DNA from: an uncultured marine group III euryarchaeote
Lineage (GTDB): Archaea > Thermoplasmatota > Poseidoniia > MGIII > CG-Epi1
DNA length: 64,000 bases
Reading direction: 5' to 3'
Assembly (NCBI GenBank): GCA_902627615.1
Contig: CACOJW010000001.1
Span: forward strand, 68,907 to 132,906
Shown: positions 43,073 to 51,611 of the stretch, piece after piece
How the letters are laid out: each line of letters begins with the position of its first letter
How positions within the stretch are numbered: the stretch's first letter is position 1
The notes under the pieces: model-generated
What the model was told of the DNA's origin: nothing
The model's input: only the letters and a program-made list of their open reading frames with translations
The model's database searches: none
Program-made: the position numbers and the translations under genes

Positions 43073-44017
43073 TCACTTGTATACAGTTATGTCTAAGTTT
43101 TTAGCTAATTCTTTGTAACGGTTTCTAATTGTTACTTCCGTTACACCCACTGTATCAGCAATAGTTTTCTGAGTCTTTCTTTGATCGTAAACTACAGATG
43201 CTATGTAAATTGCAGCTGCAGCGACACCCGTAGGTCCTCTGCCTGAAGTTAATTCAGCTTCAACAGCTTGATTGAGAATATTAATTGCTGCACTTTCAAC
43301 ATGACCTGGTAGTTCTAGTTCCCTACAAAATCTAACGATATAAACAGAAGGTGAAGCAGGTTGTAGATTCAGTTTTAGTTCTCTTGAAATGTATCTATAG
43401 GTTCTCCCAACTTCTTTTTTTGATGCGCGTGAAGCTTCAGTTATTTCAGTTAAAGTTCTTGGAACTTCACACCTCCTACAAGCACCATACAAAGCAGCAG
43501 CAGCTACTCCTTCCACGGAGCGGCCCCTTACCAAGTTGTCTTGTACAGCCCTTCTGTAAAGCATTGCAGCTTCTTCCCTTACTTGACGATGCAAACCTAT
43601 TTTTGATGCAAGTCGATTAAGTTCATTCAAAGCTTGAGCCAGATTACGGTCAGCTGAATTTGATGCCCTTGTGCGATTTTGCCATTTTCTCATTCTATAA
43701 ACTTGTGATCGATTTTTTGTGGGAACATTATTTCCATAAATATCTCTTCCACCCCAACCAATATCGGTAGATAATCCCTTATCATGTACCATAACACTCA
43801 TAGGCGCTCCACCTCTGGCCCTTCGTTCATTTTGCTCAGAATCAAAAGCCCTCCATTCAGGGCCTTGGTCAATAACTTGGTCATCAACTACGAGCCCACA
43901 ATTGCGGCATGTAATTTCACCTCGTTTGTAATCTCTAACGATGTGTTCAGATTTACATTCGGAGCATTCAGTTAACTCTTCAACTTCTAATTGTTTAGAT
44001 TTTTCGGAGTCACTCAT
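43073..44017 (-). CDS. tfb: Transcription initiation factor IIB (TFB)
   Basis: TFB bridges TBP, BRE DNA and RNA polymerase. The zinc ribbon has Cys at 18, 21, 37 and 40 ([10 protein letters not shown] and CRNCGLVV). The B-finger/linker is [20 protein letters not shown], with [16 protein letters not shown]. Two cyclin repeats follow, including [20 protein letters not shown] and [17 protein letters not shown], ending with a helix-turn-helix near [11 protein letters not shown] that binds BRE. At 314 residues it is full length. It is the first gene of the TFB-pelota-NAC cluster. Confidence 0.97.
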   Translation of the reverse strand: MSDSEKSKQLEVEELTECSECKSEHIVRDYKRGEITCRNCGLVVDDQVIDQGPEWRAFDSEQNERRARGGAPMSVMVHDKGLSTDIGWGGRDIYGNNVPTKNRSQVYRMRKWQNRTRASNSADRNLAQALNELNRLASKIGLHRQVREEAAMLYRRAVQDNLVRGRSVEGVAAAALYGACRRCEVPRTLTEITEASRASKKEVGRTYRYISRELKLNLQPASPSVYIVRFCRELELPGHVESAAINILNQAVEAELTSGRGPTGVAAAAIYIASVVYDQRKTQKTIADTVGVTEVTIRNRYKELAKNLDITVYK

Positions 44018-44044
44018 AGGATATTATTTTACACACGATTTAGT

Positions 44045-44054
44045 CATTATAAGG
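44045..44054 (-). promoter_or_regulatory. Candidate TATA element for the TFB gene
   Basis: On the minus strand CCTTATAATG lies about 33 bases upstream of the TFB ATG at 44017. This fits a short-leader archaeal promoter for TFB-pelota-NAC. Visual match only. Confidence 0.3.
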
Positions 44055-44124
44055 CTTGGGCCACAGTCTTTAAATTCTGCATTATGAAAGAAGGTGGAAC
44101 ACATTTTTTTCGAGCAACTTATTT

Positions 44125-45351
44125 ATGACACCCACTTGCCCTACATTATTAATGACAAGGGTCCGTGATCCCATCCACGACTATATTGATTTGACGCCTG
44201 TAGAAGTAAAATTAGTTGATACTTCAGCTTATCAAAGGCTGCGTTGGATTAAGCAACTAGGACCTTCAAATTTAGTTTATCCAGGCGCAAATCATACTAG
44301 ACACGAGCACTGCATGGGCACTAGTCATGTAGTTGGAAAGATGGCAGATTCAATAGGGTTAGATGGTGAGCAAAAGCAATTAGCTAAAATATCGGGATTA
44401 CTACATGATTTAGGGCATACTGCATTTTCACATCTGGGAGATGAAATAGAAGGTGTAGAAGATCACGTAATTAGAACAACACAGATAATTAAGGAATCAG
44501 AAATCTCAGATATTCTTTCAGACGAAGGTATTGACAGCAATGTTGTCAATCAGGTAATTACAGGAAATCATCAATTAGGTCCATTAGTATCAGGAGATTT
44601 AGACGGTGATAGGTTGGATTATTTGGTTAGAGATGCACATTACACTGGTGTTAATGTAGGAGTAGATATGGGCCGAATCATAGATACCATGACAATGGCA
44701 GATTCTCGAATTAATGACAAGGAATCTTGGGGGTCAATAGCAGAAGAAGTTGATTCAGAGTTGATGATTAAGCAAAATGGCCTTCCGGTAGTTGAAACAC
44801 TCCTTACAGCTAGATCTATAATGTATCCTACAGTTTATTTTCATCCTTTCACAAGAGGTGCAGAATTGATGTTAGCAAGGTGCACAAATCATGCAATTGA
44901 ATCAGGAAAAATGAATGTTTCAGATTTCACAAAATTTACGGACCATAAATTAATGTCTACATTAGAGCGTCTCGGAGGCAAATTTGAGCAAATTGTGAAG
45001 GACTTTGAGAATAGAAAAATTATCAAGCCAGCGTTGAGTATTACGAAGGAACAAGCTGAAGTTTCAGGTCTTGAGAAATCTAATAGGGGAGAATATGAGA
45101 TGTCTATAGCCGATGAATTAGGCGTTTCTCAAGCAGAAATTTATGTAGATTTACCTAAATTTTCCGTTTTACCTGGTTTGAAGACACAAATTTTAAAGGA
45201 AGACGGGGAAGTTGATTTAGCACGTAACATGTCTAAAATCATTTCAGGATTATATGAAGCTCAATTTGATCATTGGAGATGTCGAATTTACGGCCCTTCT
45301 AAAATAAGAAAAGAATTAAAAGAAGTCTCTGAAAAAGTTCTTGGTGTATAA
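44125..45351 (+). CDS. HD-domain phosphohydrolase, SAMHD1/dGTPase-like
   Basis: Near the N-terminus is VRDPIHDYIDL, then TRHEHCMGTSHVVGKM (first His of the HD metal site), GLLHDLGHTAFSHLGDE (the HD pair), and later SGDLDGDRLDYLVRDAHYTG (the last Asp). This ordering is that of the SAMHD1/dNTP triphosphohydrolase branch of HD proteins. I infer dNTP or nucleotide hydrolysis. At 408 residues it is near family size. The Met at 44152 is an equally plausible start, beginning MTRVRDPIH. It abuts the M50 protease gene with no gap. Confidence 0.83.
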   Translation: MTPTCPTLLMTRVRDPIHDYIDLTPVEVKLVDTSAYQRLRWIKQLGPSNLVYPGANHTRHEHCMGTSHVVGKMADSIGLDGEQKQLAKISGLLHDLGHTAFSHLGDEIEGVEDHVIRTTQIIKESEISDILSDEGIDSNVVNQVITGNHQLGPLVSGDLDGDRLDYLVRDAHYTGVNVGVDMGRIIDTMTMADSRINDKESWGSIAEEVDSELMIKQNGLPVVETLLTARSIMYPTVYFHPFTRGAELMLARCTNHAIESGKMNVSDFTKFTDHKLMSTLERLGGKFEQIVKDFENRKIIKPALSITKEQAEVSGLEKSNRGEYEMSIADELGVSQAEIYVDLPKFSVLPGLKTQILKEDGEVDLARNMSKIISGLYEAQFDHWRCRIYGPSKIRKELKEVSEKVLGV

Positions 45352-46932
45352 ATGTCCAAAACAATGAAAATTTTTATAGAAAAATTAGGCTGGAAAGTCA
45401 CTAATCACTTTTGGGACGGGAATGCCCAAATGTTTAATGTTGAAGAGCCTGAAGATTTAGAAAGAGATTTTGAAAATTTGCGTTTAGCTTTCAAAAGGGT
45501 AAATGATCTAGGAACAGAACGAGTGTTTCCAATGCTGAGACGAGCTGGTGATGAGCTCGTCTTAGTTTTGCTTCCCCAACCGTCTCTTGATTATGTACAA
45601 AGTAAAACGAATTTATATTTACTTTTTGCGACAATATTCTCGACTACGTGGGCAGGATGTTTTTGGTGGGCTTCATATTCAGATTCACCAGTACTTGATT
45701 CTAGTTTAGTCTGGTTACGAGTATTGATTACACCAGATGTTTTGTTAATGGGATTTTTAACTTACTCATTGCCTTTGATGGCCATTTTAGGAGCCCACGA
45801 AATGGGCCATTATTACTACGCTAAAAAACACAATTTAGATGCTTCACTTCCATTCTTTTTACCAATGCCCCCTATTTTGTTTATTCTTGGAACAATGGGA
45901 GCTTTCATATCTATAAGAGAGCCCATTCCGAATCGCAAAGCTTTGTTGGATGTAGGGGCTAGTGGACCTATCGCAGGATTGCTTGTTGCAATTCCAGTTA
46001 CTCTTCTTGGATTTTGGTTGACCGAAAAAAATGGAGTACCAGTACCTCTTGATTCTGGTTCATCTATGTTTCTGGGTTCATCATTGTTCTGGGAATTCTT
46101 GTACATTCAATTTAGTTCTTTTTTAACTCCTTCAGGAGACTACCTTTCGCACCCTGTAGTTTTGGCAGGTTGGGCCGGTTTTTTCGTAACTGCATTAAAT
46201 TTAATGCCTGCAGGGCAATTAGATGGAGGTCATATTGCACGTGCGGTCCTTGGTCCTAAATCAAACGGTATTTCATTAACAGTAATTATTTTATTAATTT
46301 TTATGGCCTTTTATGGAATACCAGGGCTGGCGGAACCATATTTGGGATGGGCAGTTTATGCGGTATTAATCTTTTTCTTAGGAACTTCTCACCCCCCGCC
46401 TTCTGAAGAGTTGTCAAATTTGGGAAAATCTCGAATTGGTGTTGGCTTTGTCACGGGCATCATCTTAATCTTTACTTTCATCCCTTCTCCATTAGTTTTT
46501 GGAGAATCTCAATTCGATTTAGATATAAGTTCAGAAGTTAATGAGTTCAATCCAGTCTTTGGGGAATCTAATACTACGTATTTAGTAATCTTGAACAGTG
46601 GAAAAGTAGATGGCTGGGATAATCTTACAGTTAGTGTTGAAAGCATTGAGAACTATACTATTGAACTTGTTGTTAATTTTGTTAATATTAGTGATTTAGG
46701 CAAATCTTACAATGCTACTAACCATAATTTTAGCAAATATGTTTATCAGGATGATACAGGATATAATTTGACCTTGAATTTGACTTCAAATTCTTATGCA
46801 AATTTGACTTTGATAATTACTCCTGAAGAGGTTCCAGTATCAGGCGAAATTAATTTTGATATAAATATTACAAGTAGAACCGAACGTGTTTATACAAGAA
46901 CCTTTGTTTTAGTGACAGAGGAAAAAAGTTAA
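45352..46932 (+). CDS. M50 (site-2 protease family) intramembrane metalloprotease
   Basis: This polytopic protease has the zinc motif HEMGHYYYAKKH (His at about 149 and 153), followed by PFFLPMP and GTMGAFISIREPI. The second active-site motif, NLMPAGQLDGGH, lies near residue 286. Six or so helices end near residue 385. A roughly 140-residue extracytoplasmic C-terminal domain follows, rich in NxS/T sequons, which would suit N-glycosylation. A cytoplasmic N-terminal domain of about 85 residues precedes the helices. The extra C-terminal domain is unusual for the family. It starts right at the end of the HD gene, and its stop overlaps the dihydroorotase ATG. Confidence 0.9.
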   Translation: MSKTMKIFIEKLGWKVTNHFWDGNAQMFNVEEPEDLERDFENLRLAFKRVNDLGTERVFPMLRRAGDELVLVLLPQPSLDYVQSKTNLYLLFATIFSTTWAGCFWWASYSDSPVLDSSLVWLRVLITPDVLLMGFLTYSLPLMAILGAHEMGHYYYAKKHNLDASLPFFLPMPPILFILGTMGAFISIREPIPNRKALLDVGASGPIAGLLVAIPVTLLGFWLTEKNGVPVPLDSGSSMFLGSSLFWEFLYIQFSSFLTPSGDYLSHPVVLAGWAGFFVTALNLMPAGQLDGGHIARAVLGPKSNGISLTVIILLIFMAFYGIPGLAEPYLGWAVYAVLIFFLGTSHPPPSEELSNLGKSRIGVGFVTGIILIFTFIPSPLVFGESQFDLDISSEVNEFNPVFGESNTTYLVILNSGKVDGWDNLTVSVESIENYTIELVVNFVNISDLGKSYNATNHNFSKYVYQDDTGYNLTLNLTSNSYANLTLIITPEEVPVSGEINFDINITSRTERVYTRTFVLVTEEKS

Positions 46933-48146
46933 TGGACGTTTTTGAGGGTAAATCTTGGATTTCAGGACATGGTCTAAACCAGGTGTGTGTTGGGGTTGAA
47001 GAGGGTAAGATTAGTTCAGTAAAAAAAATACTAAAAGGAGATAAACACACCAAATTTCAAGGAGTTCTTTTACCAGGTGCATTTGATATGCACGTTCACT
47101 TTAGAGATCCAGGTTATCCTCACAAAGAAGATTGGAAAACAGGCTCAGAATCTGCGGCTGCAGGGGGCGTCACAGCAGTTGTTGATATGCCTAACACAAA
47201 TCCCTTTACTTCAGATTTAGAAACATTTAGAGCAAAAAAATCAATAGCCGCCTCTAAATCGGTTGTAGATTTTGGTATAGGAGTAAACGTTGATCAGAAC
47301 CTTACTAAACAGGATTGGTTTGATACAATACCTGCAGCATTTTGGAAGCTATATCCTTATGGTATAAGTTCAGACGATTTTTTTTCTTACGCAAGCGAGG
47401 TTTTAGATAAAACAAAAAAGACCTTAGTTATACATTGCGAACACCCTGATCACATGCATAACAATCCCTTGAATCAATTATCAGATCATACCCAGAATAG
47501 ATTGATTGCTGAACCTGAATGTTTAGCCTCTATGCCCTCATCTCCATATTTGCATGTAGCCCATTTATCAACTTTTGAAGGATTGAAGAAAGTTCCAAAA
47601 TTAGCTAGTTCTGAAGTTTGCCCACATCACCTTCTTTTAAATCTTGAAAATTGTAAATCAATTGATTGCAAGGTAGATCCTCCACTTCGTACTAGCAAAG
47701 ATAACTCAAGGCTATATGATGCATTTAGAAGCGGTCAGATTTCAATTCTTTCGAGTGACCATGCACCTCATACCATAGAGGAAAAACAATCCGATAACCC
47801 TCCCTCAGGGCTTCCAGGTGTTGAGACTATGGTTCCTTTAATGCTGAATGAAGTTTCGGAGGGTCGCTTGAAATTAGAAAGATTGGTAAATGCAATGTCT
47901 GAAGCTCCAGCACACAGACTTGGCTTAGAAAGAGGTAAAATAATAGAAGACCAAACCGCAGATTTTATGATTGTAGATATGAAAAAATCGTTGCCTATTA
48001 AGCTTGACCGCTTACATTCAAAATCTAATTGGACGCCTTTTGAAAATTGGCCAGCCATTTTTCCATCGCAAGTTTATCGTAGGGGCGAATTGATTGCAGA
48101 GGATGGTGAAATTAAGAAAGAAGCAGGGGGTCAGAATCTCTTTTAA
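46932..48146 (+). CDS. pyrC: Dihydroorotase
   Basis: This zinc enzyme cyclises carbamoyl-aspartate to dihydroorotate in pyrimidine synthesis. It shows the metal-binding DMHVHFRDPGYPHKEDW (HxH), GGVTAVVDMPNTNP, a His-containing LVIHCEHPDH, and the last metal Asp in SSDHAPHT. At 404 residues it is the type I, CAD-like class. The ATG overlaps the M50 protease stop by one base. It ends the three-gene HD-M50-pyrC run. Confidence 0.95.
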   Translation: MDVFEGKSWISGHGLNQVCVGVEEGKISSVKKILKGDKHTKFQGVLLPGAFDMHVHFRDPGYPHKEDWKTGSESAAAGGVTAVVDMPNTNPFTSDLETFRAKKSIAASKSVVDFGIGVNVDQNLTKQDWFDTIPAAFWKLYPYGISSDDFFSYASEVLDKTKKTLVIHCEHPDHMHNNPLNQLSDHTQNRLIAEPECLASMPSSPYLHVAHLSTFEGLKKVPKLASSEVCPHHLLLNLENCKSIDCKVDPPLRTSKDNSRLYDAFRSGQISILSSDHAPHTIEEKQSDNPPSGLPGVETMVPLMLNEVSEGRLKLERLVNAMSEAPAHRLGLERGKIIEDQTADFMIVDMKKSLPIKLDRLHSKSNWTPFENWPAIFPSQVYRRGELIAEDGEIKKEAGGQNLF

Positions 48147-48163
48147 GTTAAAATGTTTTTAAC
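48147..48163. terminator. Perfect hairpin after pyrC, possible terminator
   Basis: GTTAAAA, a TGT loop and TTTTAAC form a perfect 7-bp inverted repeat immediately after the pyrC stop and 37 bases before the next gene's ATG. The stem is AT-rich, so termination by folding would be weak. A transcription-factor site is the alternative. Confidence 0.35.
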
Positions 48164-48165
48164 GA

Positions 48166-48175
48166 AACTTTAATA
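48166..48175 (+). promoter_or_regulatory. Candidate TATA element for the exported protein gene
   Basis: AACTTTAATA is centred about 29 bases before the ATG at 48201, the distance expected for a leaderless or nearly leaderless transcript. No Shine-Dalgarno match stands before this ATG. Confidence 0.3.
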
Positions 48176-48200
48176 CTGTAATGAATTCAATGTAGTACTG

Positions 48201-50432
48201 ATGCAAAAACCATGGACTCTATTTTCGTATCTCGCATTTAACTTTTCAGTTGTTATTTTTACGATGTTCGCAATTTTGTTTTTAGCTACATCTGAAGCAG
48301 AAGGTGATGATTTTGCAGACGTAGACTTTCATTTATCAAGAGAGTGTATTGGGGAAAATTGTGAATTTTCATTAGACGAACCGACAGCAACTAGGCCAAA
48401 ATATTGGGTGGCACAAAACGACCCTCCTGTTCAAAATGAATATTATTCCTTATCATCTTGGGAAATGAATATGGGTGGACCTGTAGAACTAGGCGATTCC
48501 TACAGCTATGTAATTTGGGTACAGTCAACAAACGTTCAAGAAATAAGCTTTCGAACTACATTATATATAACTTGGATAGATTTTTCTGAAGATCCTGCTA
48601 AAACAAGGGTAACCAATATTTCTATTGACGAAGTAGGCAAAACGGCACCTCCATTTCAAGTATTAAGTGGTAATTATTCAGTTGAATTAGAAAGTTCAGC
48701 ATTAGACAAAAGCGATTTTCCAAATGGAGTACCTGCTTATACAACTTTAGGGATGAAACTCGAGACTATGGTTCGATGGGCACCAGATACACAAAATAAT
48801 ACTGCATGGATAAAATCAGATTCTAGTCAAGGTTGTGAGAATGATGCTTCATTTGTTGCCTGTGATTCATACATAACTATGAATCTCAGACACGTTGATA
48901 TTGCAACTAATTATGAGGGCTATTTTGATAACAACAGAGTTGATGAGATGAATTCAGACTCATTATTAATCAAAGTAAATGTAACTAATGCATTAGGTGC
49001 AGATAATTTAGATACTTCTAGCGCCTCGATAGAAATCCAAGGAGTTCCAGGGGGTGGAACTTTCAAAAATTCAGTAGAGTCAAAAGACAAACACAGTTAT
49101 GCAAAATACATTCAAGGAACTTGGTGGTACCAAGAAGATCAAAATATTGTTACAGGGACTTATACGATTGAATTTTCTATTGAAGACATATACGGAAATA
49201 AATGGCTTGCAGAGATGGACTATGAATTGATTGTGGATGAGTATAGTCTTTCTATAGAATTTGAGGAAGGTTATAGTACTAATGGCCAACTTCCAAAAGG
49301 AGGAAGGGCAGACTTTGAGTTTCAGGTTTTTAATCAGGGAAATACAAGAGATATTTTTTCCGTTGAAATTGATGATTCTTCTTTGCCTTCTGGATGGGAG
49401 GCCACATTAAGGTCACAGTCTGAGTTAGATGTGGCAGCAGGTTTGTATGGTTACGTACAAGTCAGAGTTGAGGCGCCAGTCTCAGCAGCAGGAGGAAGTA
49501 AAGAAAAGATTACAGTTACCGTAACTTCTTCAGGCAATAGCAATGTTTACGAGCAGATAAGATTAGAGACTACGGTGAGAACATATGGCGTAGTGTTTCT
49601 TTCACCTCCAGATGAAGTGAAAATTGATCCAGATCAATTAGATATGGATGGTTATTACACATTTAGTGTAACTCTTAGAAACACAGGTAGTGACAAAGAC
49701 ACTTACAAATTAGACGCAACTACAGCTCGTGGAGACTGGACTATTAGGATAGAAATAGACGGCTATGAAGTTTCAGCAGTTACTGTCGATAAAGCTTCTT
49801 CGCAAAGAATTGATGTTGTTGTTAGGCCTGTAAACTATGAAGATAATCTTGGGGAAGCTGTAACTTTTGTTATAAATGCAGATTCTATTTCACCTGGAGA
49901 TGGTTCAGCAACCTTATCCTCCTCAATAATAATGGACGTTCCTTTAGATAAAATATCAGATTTATCCATTAGTGTAGATGATTTATTGATTAATGGTAAA
50001 CCAATAGCAATTTTGACAGAGTCCGATGTACCTGCATCTCAACCAGTACAAATTCAGTTGACAATTTTTAACAATGGAGGTAAAAGTACAGGTTCTTTTG
50101 GAGTAAAATTATACGAAGGGTCTAGAGTAATTGATGAGTATACTGTTGTTCAAGGAATAGGCGGATTTGGTAGTGAGCCTGTAATTTTAGAATGGACTAA
50201 TCCGTCCGCAGGAGCTAAAACTTTGAAAATTTATGTTGATTTTGAACAACAAGTAGATGAATCTAATAATAATAGGTTTGATAATGCGTTGACTCTCCCA
50301 GTAGTTATTGGAGAGCAATCTTCAGGTGGGGTTACAGATTCAGAAGGTGAACCACTCTTGTATGGGCCTAGCCATTTATTGACTATATTAATTTTAGTTA
50401 CTTTATCACTAATTTATCGAAGAAGAGTTTAA
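48201..50432 (+). CDS. Large exported protein with NEW3/CARDB-like repeats and C-terminal anchor
   Basis: A signal helix (about residues 12-31) precedes roughly 690 exported residues and a C-terminal helix, HLLTILILVTLSLIYRRRV, that would anchor the protein. The middle has repeated Ig-like beta-sandwich units: GRADFEFQVFNQGNTRDIFS and YTFSVTLRNTGSDKDTYKLD resemble NPCBM-associated NEW3/COG1470-type repeats. A further unit near 640-720 (VQIQLTIFNNGGKSTGSFGV, VDESNNNRF) resembles CARDB. Such proteins are common on the surface of marine Thermoplasmatota. Its stop overlaps the convergent zinc-ribbon gene stop. Ligand or role is unknown. Confidence 0.72.
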   Translation: MQKPWTLFSYLAFNFSVVIFTMFAILFLATSEAEGDDFADVDFHLSRECIGENCEFSLDEPTATRPKYWVAQNDPPVQNEYYSLSSWEMNMGGPVELGDSYSYVIWVQSTNVQEISFRTTLYITWIDFSEDPAKTRVTNISIDEVGKTAPPFQVLSGNYSVELESSALDKSDFPNGVPAYTTLGMKLETMVRWAPDTQNNTAWIKSDSSQGCENDASFVACDSYITMNLRHVDIATNYEGYFDNNRVDEMNSDSLLIKVNVTNALGADNLDTSSASIEIQGVPGGGTFKNSVESKDKHSYAKYIQGTWWYQEDQNIVTGTYTIEFSIEDIYGNKWLAEMDYELIVDEYSLSIEFEEGYSTNGQLPKGGRADFEFQVFNQGNTRDIFSVEIDDSSLPSGWEATLRSQSELDVAAGLYGYVQVRVEAPVSAAGGSKEKITVTVTSSGNSNVYEQIRLETTVRTYGVVFLSPPDEVKIDPDQLDMDGYYTFSVTLRNTGSDKDTYKLDATTARGDWTIRIEIDGYEVSAVTVDKASSQRIDVVVRPVNYEDNLGEAVTFVINADSISPGDGSATLSSSIIMDVPLDKISDLSISVDDLLINGKPIAILTESDVPASQPVQIQLTIFNNGGKSTGSFGVKLYEGSRVIDEYTVVQGIGGFGSEPVILEWTNPSAGAKTLKIYVDFEQQVDESNNNRFDNALTLPVVIGEQSSGGVTDSEGEPLLYGPSHLLTILILVTLSLIYRRRV

Positions 50433-50947
50433 TCTTCATAAACTTCAAGAAATTCACCACAGAAAGGGCAAGCTTTCCATTCAGGTTTTACCGGTTTGTT
50501 ACATTCAGCACAGAATTCTTGCTCATCGGCAGCATTCGTTAATTTCCCTTTCATATTGCTGAAATTTTGATTATGTAATGGTATATTCACGTCCTGTTCT
50601 CTAATAGTTATAGCATCTTCTTCATCAAATCCACTCAACTCTTCAGTATTTTTTTGACCCAGTAATTCATTAAGAATTTTATGCTCATCTTCGATAATTT
50701 CGCCTTTGAGTTGTCGACTACTTCCGTCAAGACTCTGAGGTTTTTTTATTTTAGTTTCATACTCCTCATCTATTGGTATTAATTTAGGTAGAATTCTAAA
50801 TTTTCTTCTTACACTTCTTCCTCTTTTTGTTTTTGTTAAAATTAAATAAATGATAATTAACGAAGAGATGACTATCACAATTAACTGCTCTAAAGCTAAA
50901 TTCTCTACTTCTTGTTTGATTTTATCAATAGATACGTCCTCTATCAC
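50429..50947 (-). CDS. Membrane-anchored protein with C-terminal zinc ribbon
   Basis: This 172-residue protein has one helix near the N-terminus (LEQLIVIVISSLIIIYLILT, about residues 18-37) and a basic patch after it (KTKRGRSVRRKFR), placing the rest in the cytoplasm. A charged linker follows. The C-terminal zinc ribbon has FCAECNKPVKPEWKACPFCG, two CxxC knuckles. The function is unknown. The gene is convergent with the exported protein, sharing the TTAA at the stop codons. A TATA-like ATAAATAT about 26 bases upstream suggests leaderless transcription. Confidence 0.72.
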   Translation of the reverse strand: MIEDVSIDKIKQEVENLALEQLIVIVISSLIIIYLILTKTKRGRSVRRKFRILPKLIPIDEEYETKIKKPQSLDGSSRQLKGEIIEDEHKILNELLGQKNTEELSGFDEEDAITIREQDVNIPLHNQNFSNMKGKLTNAADEQEFCAECNKPVKPEWKACPFCGEFLEVYED

Positions 50948-51056
50948 ATCTTGTTTAAAGTGGCAACATATTTATGATTTAGCGCTAACAAGATTTTATA
51001 TGAACCGTATTTTAGAGTCAATTACTCCGGAGCCTGATTTATCCTATTTTTAACGT

Positions 51057-51134
51057 AGCGGGGTGGGGTAGCTAGGAAATCCCGTCGGGCTCATAACCCG
51101 GAGATCGATGGTTCAAATCCATCCCCCGCTACCA
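51057..51134 (+). tRNA. Initiator tRNA-Met (CAT anticodon)
   Basis: The acceptor stem pairs AGCGGGG (51057-51063) with CCCCGCT (51124-51130), followed by discriminator A and an encoded CCA. The anticodon CAT is at 51092-51094 within loop CTCATAA. The anticodon stem has three consecutive G-C pairs next to the loop (GGG/CCC), and the first pair is A1-U72, both marks of archaeal initiator tRNA. The T arm includes GGTTCAAATCC. No intron is seen. The archease gene begins about 30 bases downstream. Confidence 0.95.
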
Positions 51135-51164
51135 TTTAATATTGGTAATTCTACAGTCTTTAAA

Positions 51165-51578
51165 TTGCGTAAAATCTTTGAACATACAGCAGATGCAGGA
51201 ATAACCGCAGAGGGAAGCACTTTGTCTGAGGCCTTTGATGAAGTTAGTTTGGCATTTACAGAAATAATTACGGGCGGTAAAATTCCAAATTCAAAAATTA
51301 ATTTTGACGTAATCCTCGAATCAAATTCCTTAGATTCATTATTGGTAAATTATCTTTCTCACTTGATTTTTTTATTCGATACGGAAGATTTTTTGGTTTC
51401 TAAAACAAATTTAGTTCTTGAAATAGGAAAAGTAAATACGATTTCAGGAAAATTAAAGGGTGACTTTTACGATGAAACCAAGCACGGTTATGGTGTTGAA
51501 ATAAAGGCAATTTCATACCATATGTTGGAAATTAGCGAGGGACCACCTGCTAAAATTGTAGTAGTTCTAGATCTTTAG
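51165..51578 (+). CDS. Archease
   Basis: Archease activates the RtcB RNA ligase and assists tRNA splicing and methylation. The family motif is FEHTADAGITAEGSTLSEAF near the N-terminus. The C-terminal part has DETKHGYGVEIKAISYHMLE, the conserved Asp/His metal-binding segment. I choose the TTG at 51165, giving 137 residues beginning MRKIFEHTAD, where archeases usually start. The in-frame ATG at 51108 lies inside the tRNA gene and cannot be the start. Position next to a tRNA and close to tiaS fits RNA processing. Confidence 0.92.
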   Translation: MRKIFEHTADAGITAEGSTLSEAFDEVSLAFTEIITGGKIPNSKINFDVILESNSLDSLLVNYLSHLIFLFDTEDFLVSKTNLVLEIGKVNTISGKLKGDFYDETKHGYGVEIKAISYHMLEISEGPPAKIVVVLDL

Positions 51579-51611
51579 AAAGTTTTAACCTATACACCTT
51601 TCTGAATATTT

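Noticed and set aside
48147-48163. Start of a CRISPR-like or repeat array at the pyrC hairpin
   Set aside because: The repeat is single, short and not followed by spaced copies; no array was seen anywhere in the window.
51108-51578. Archease starting at the ATG at 51108
   Set aside because: That ATG lies inside the initiator tRNA gene and would add 19 residues not typical for archease.
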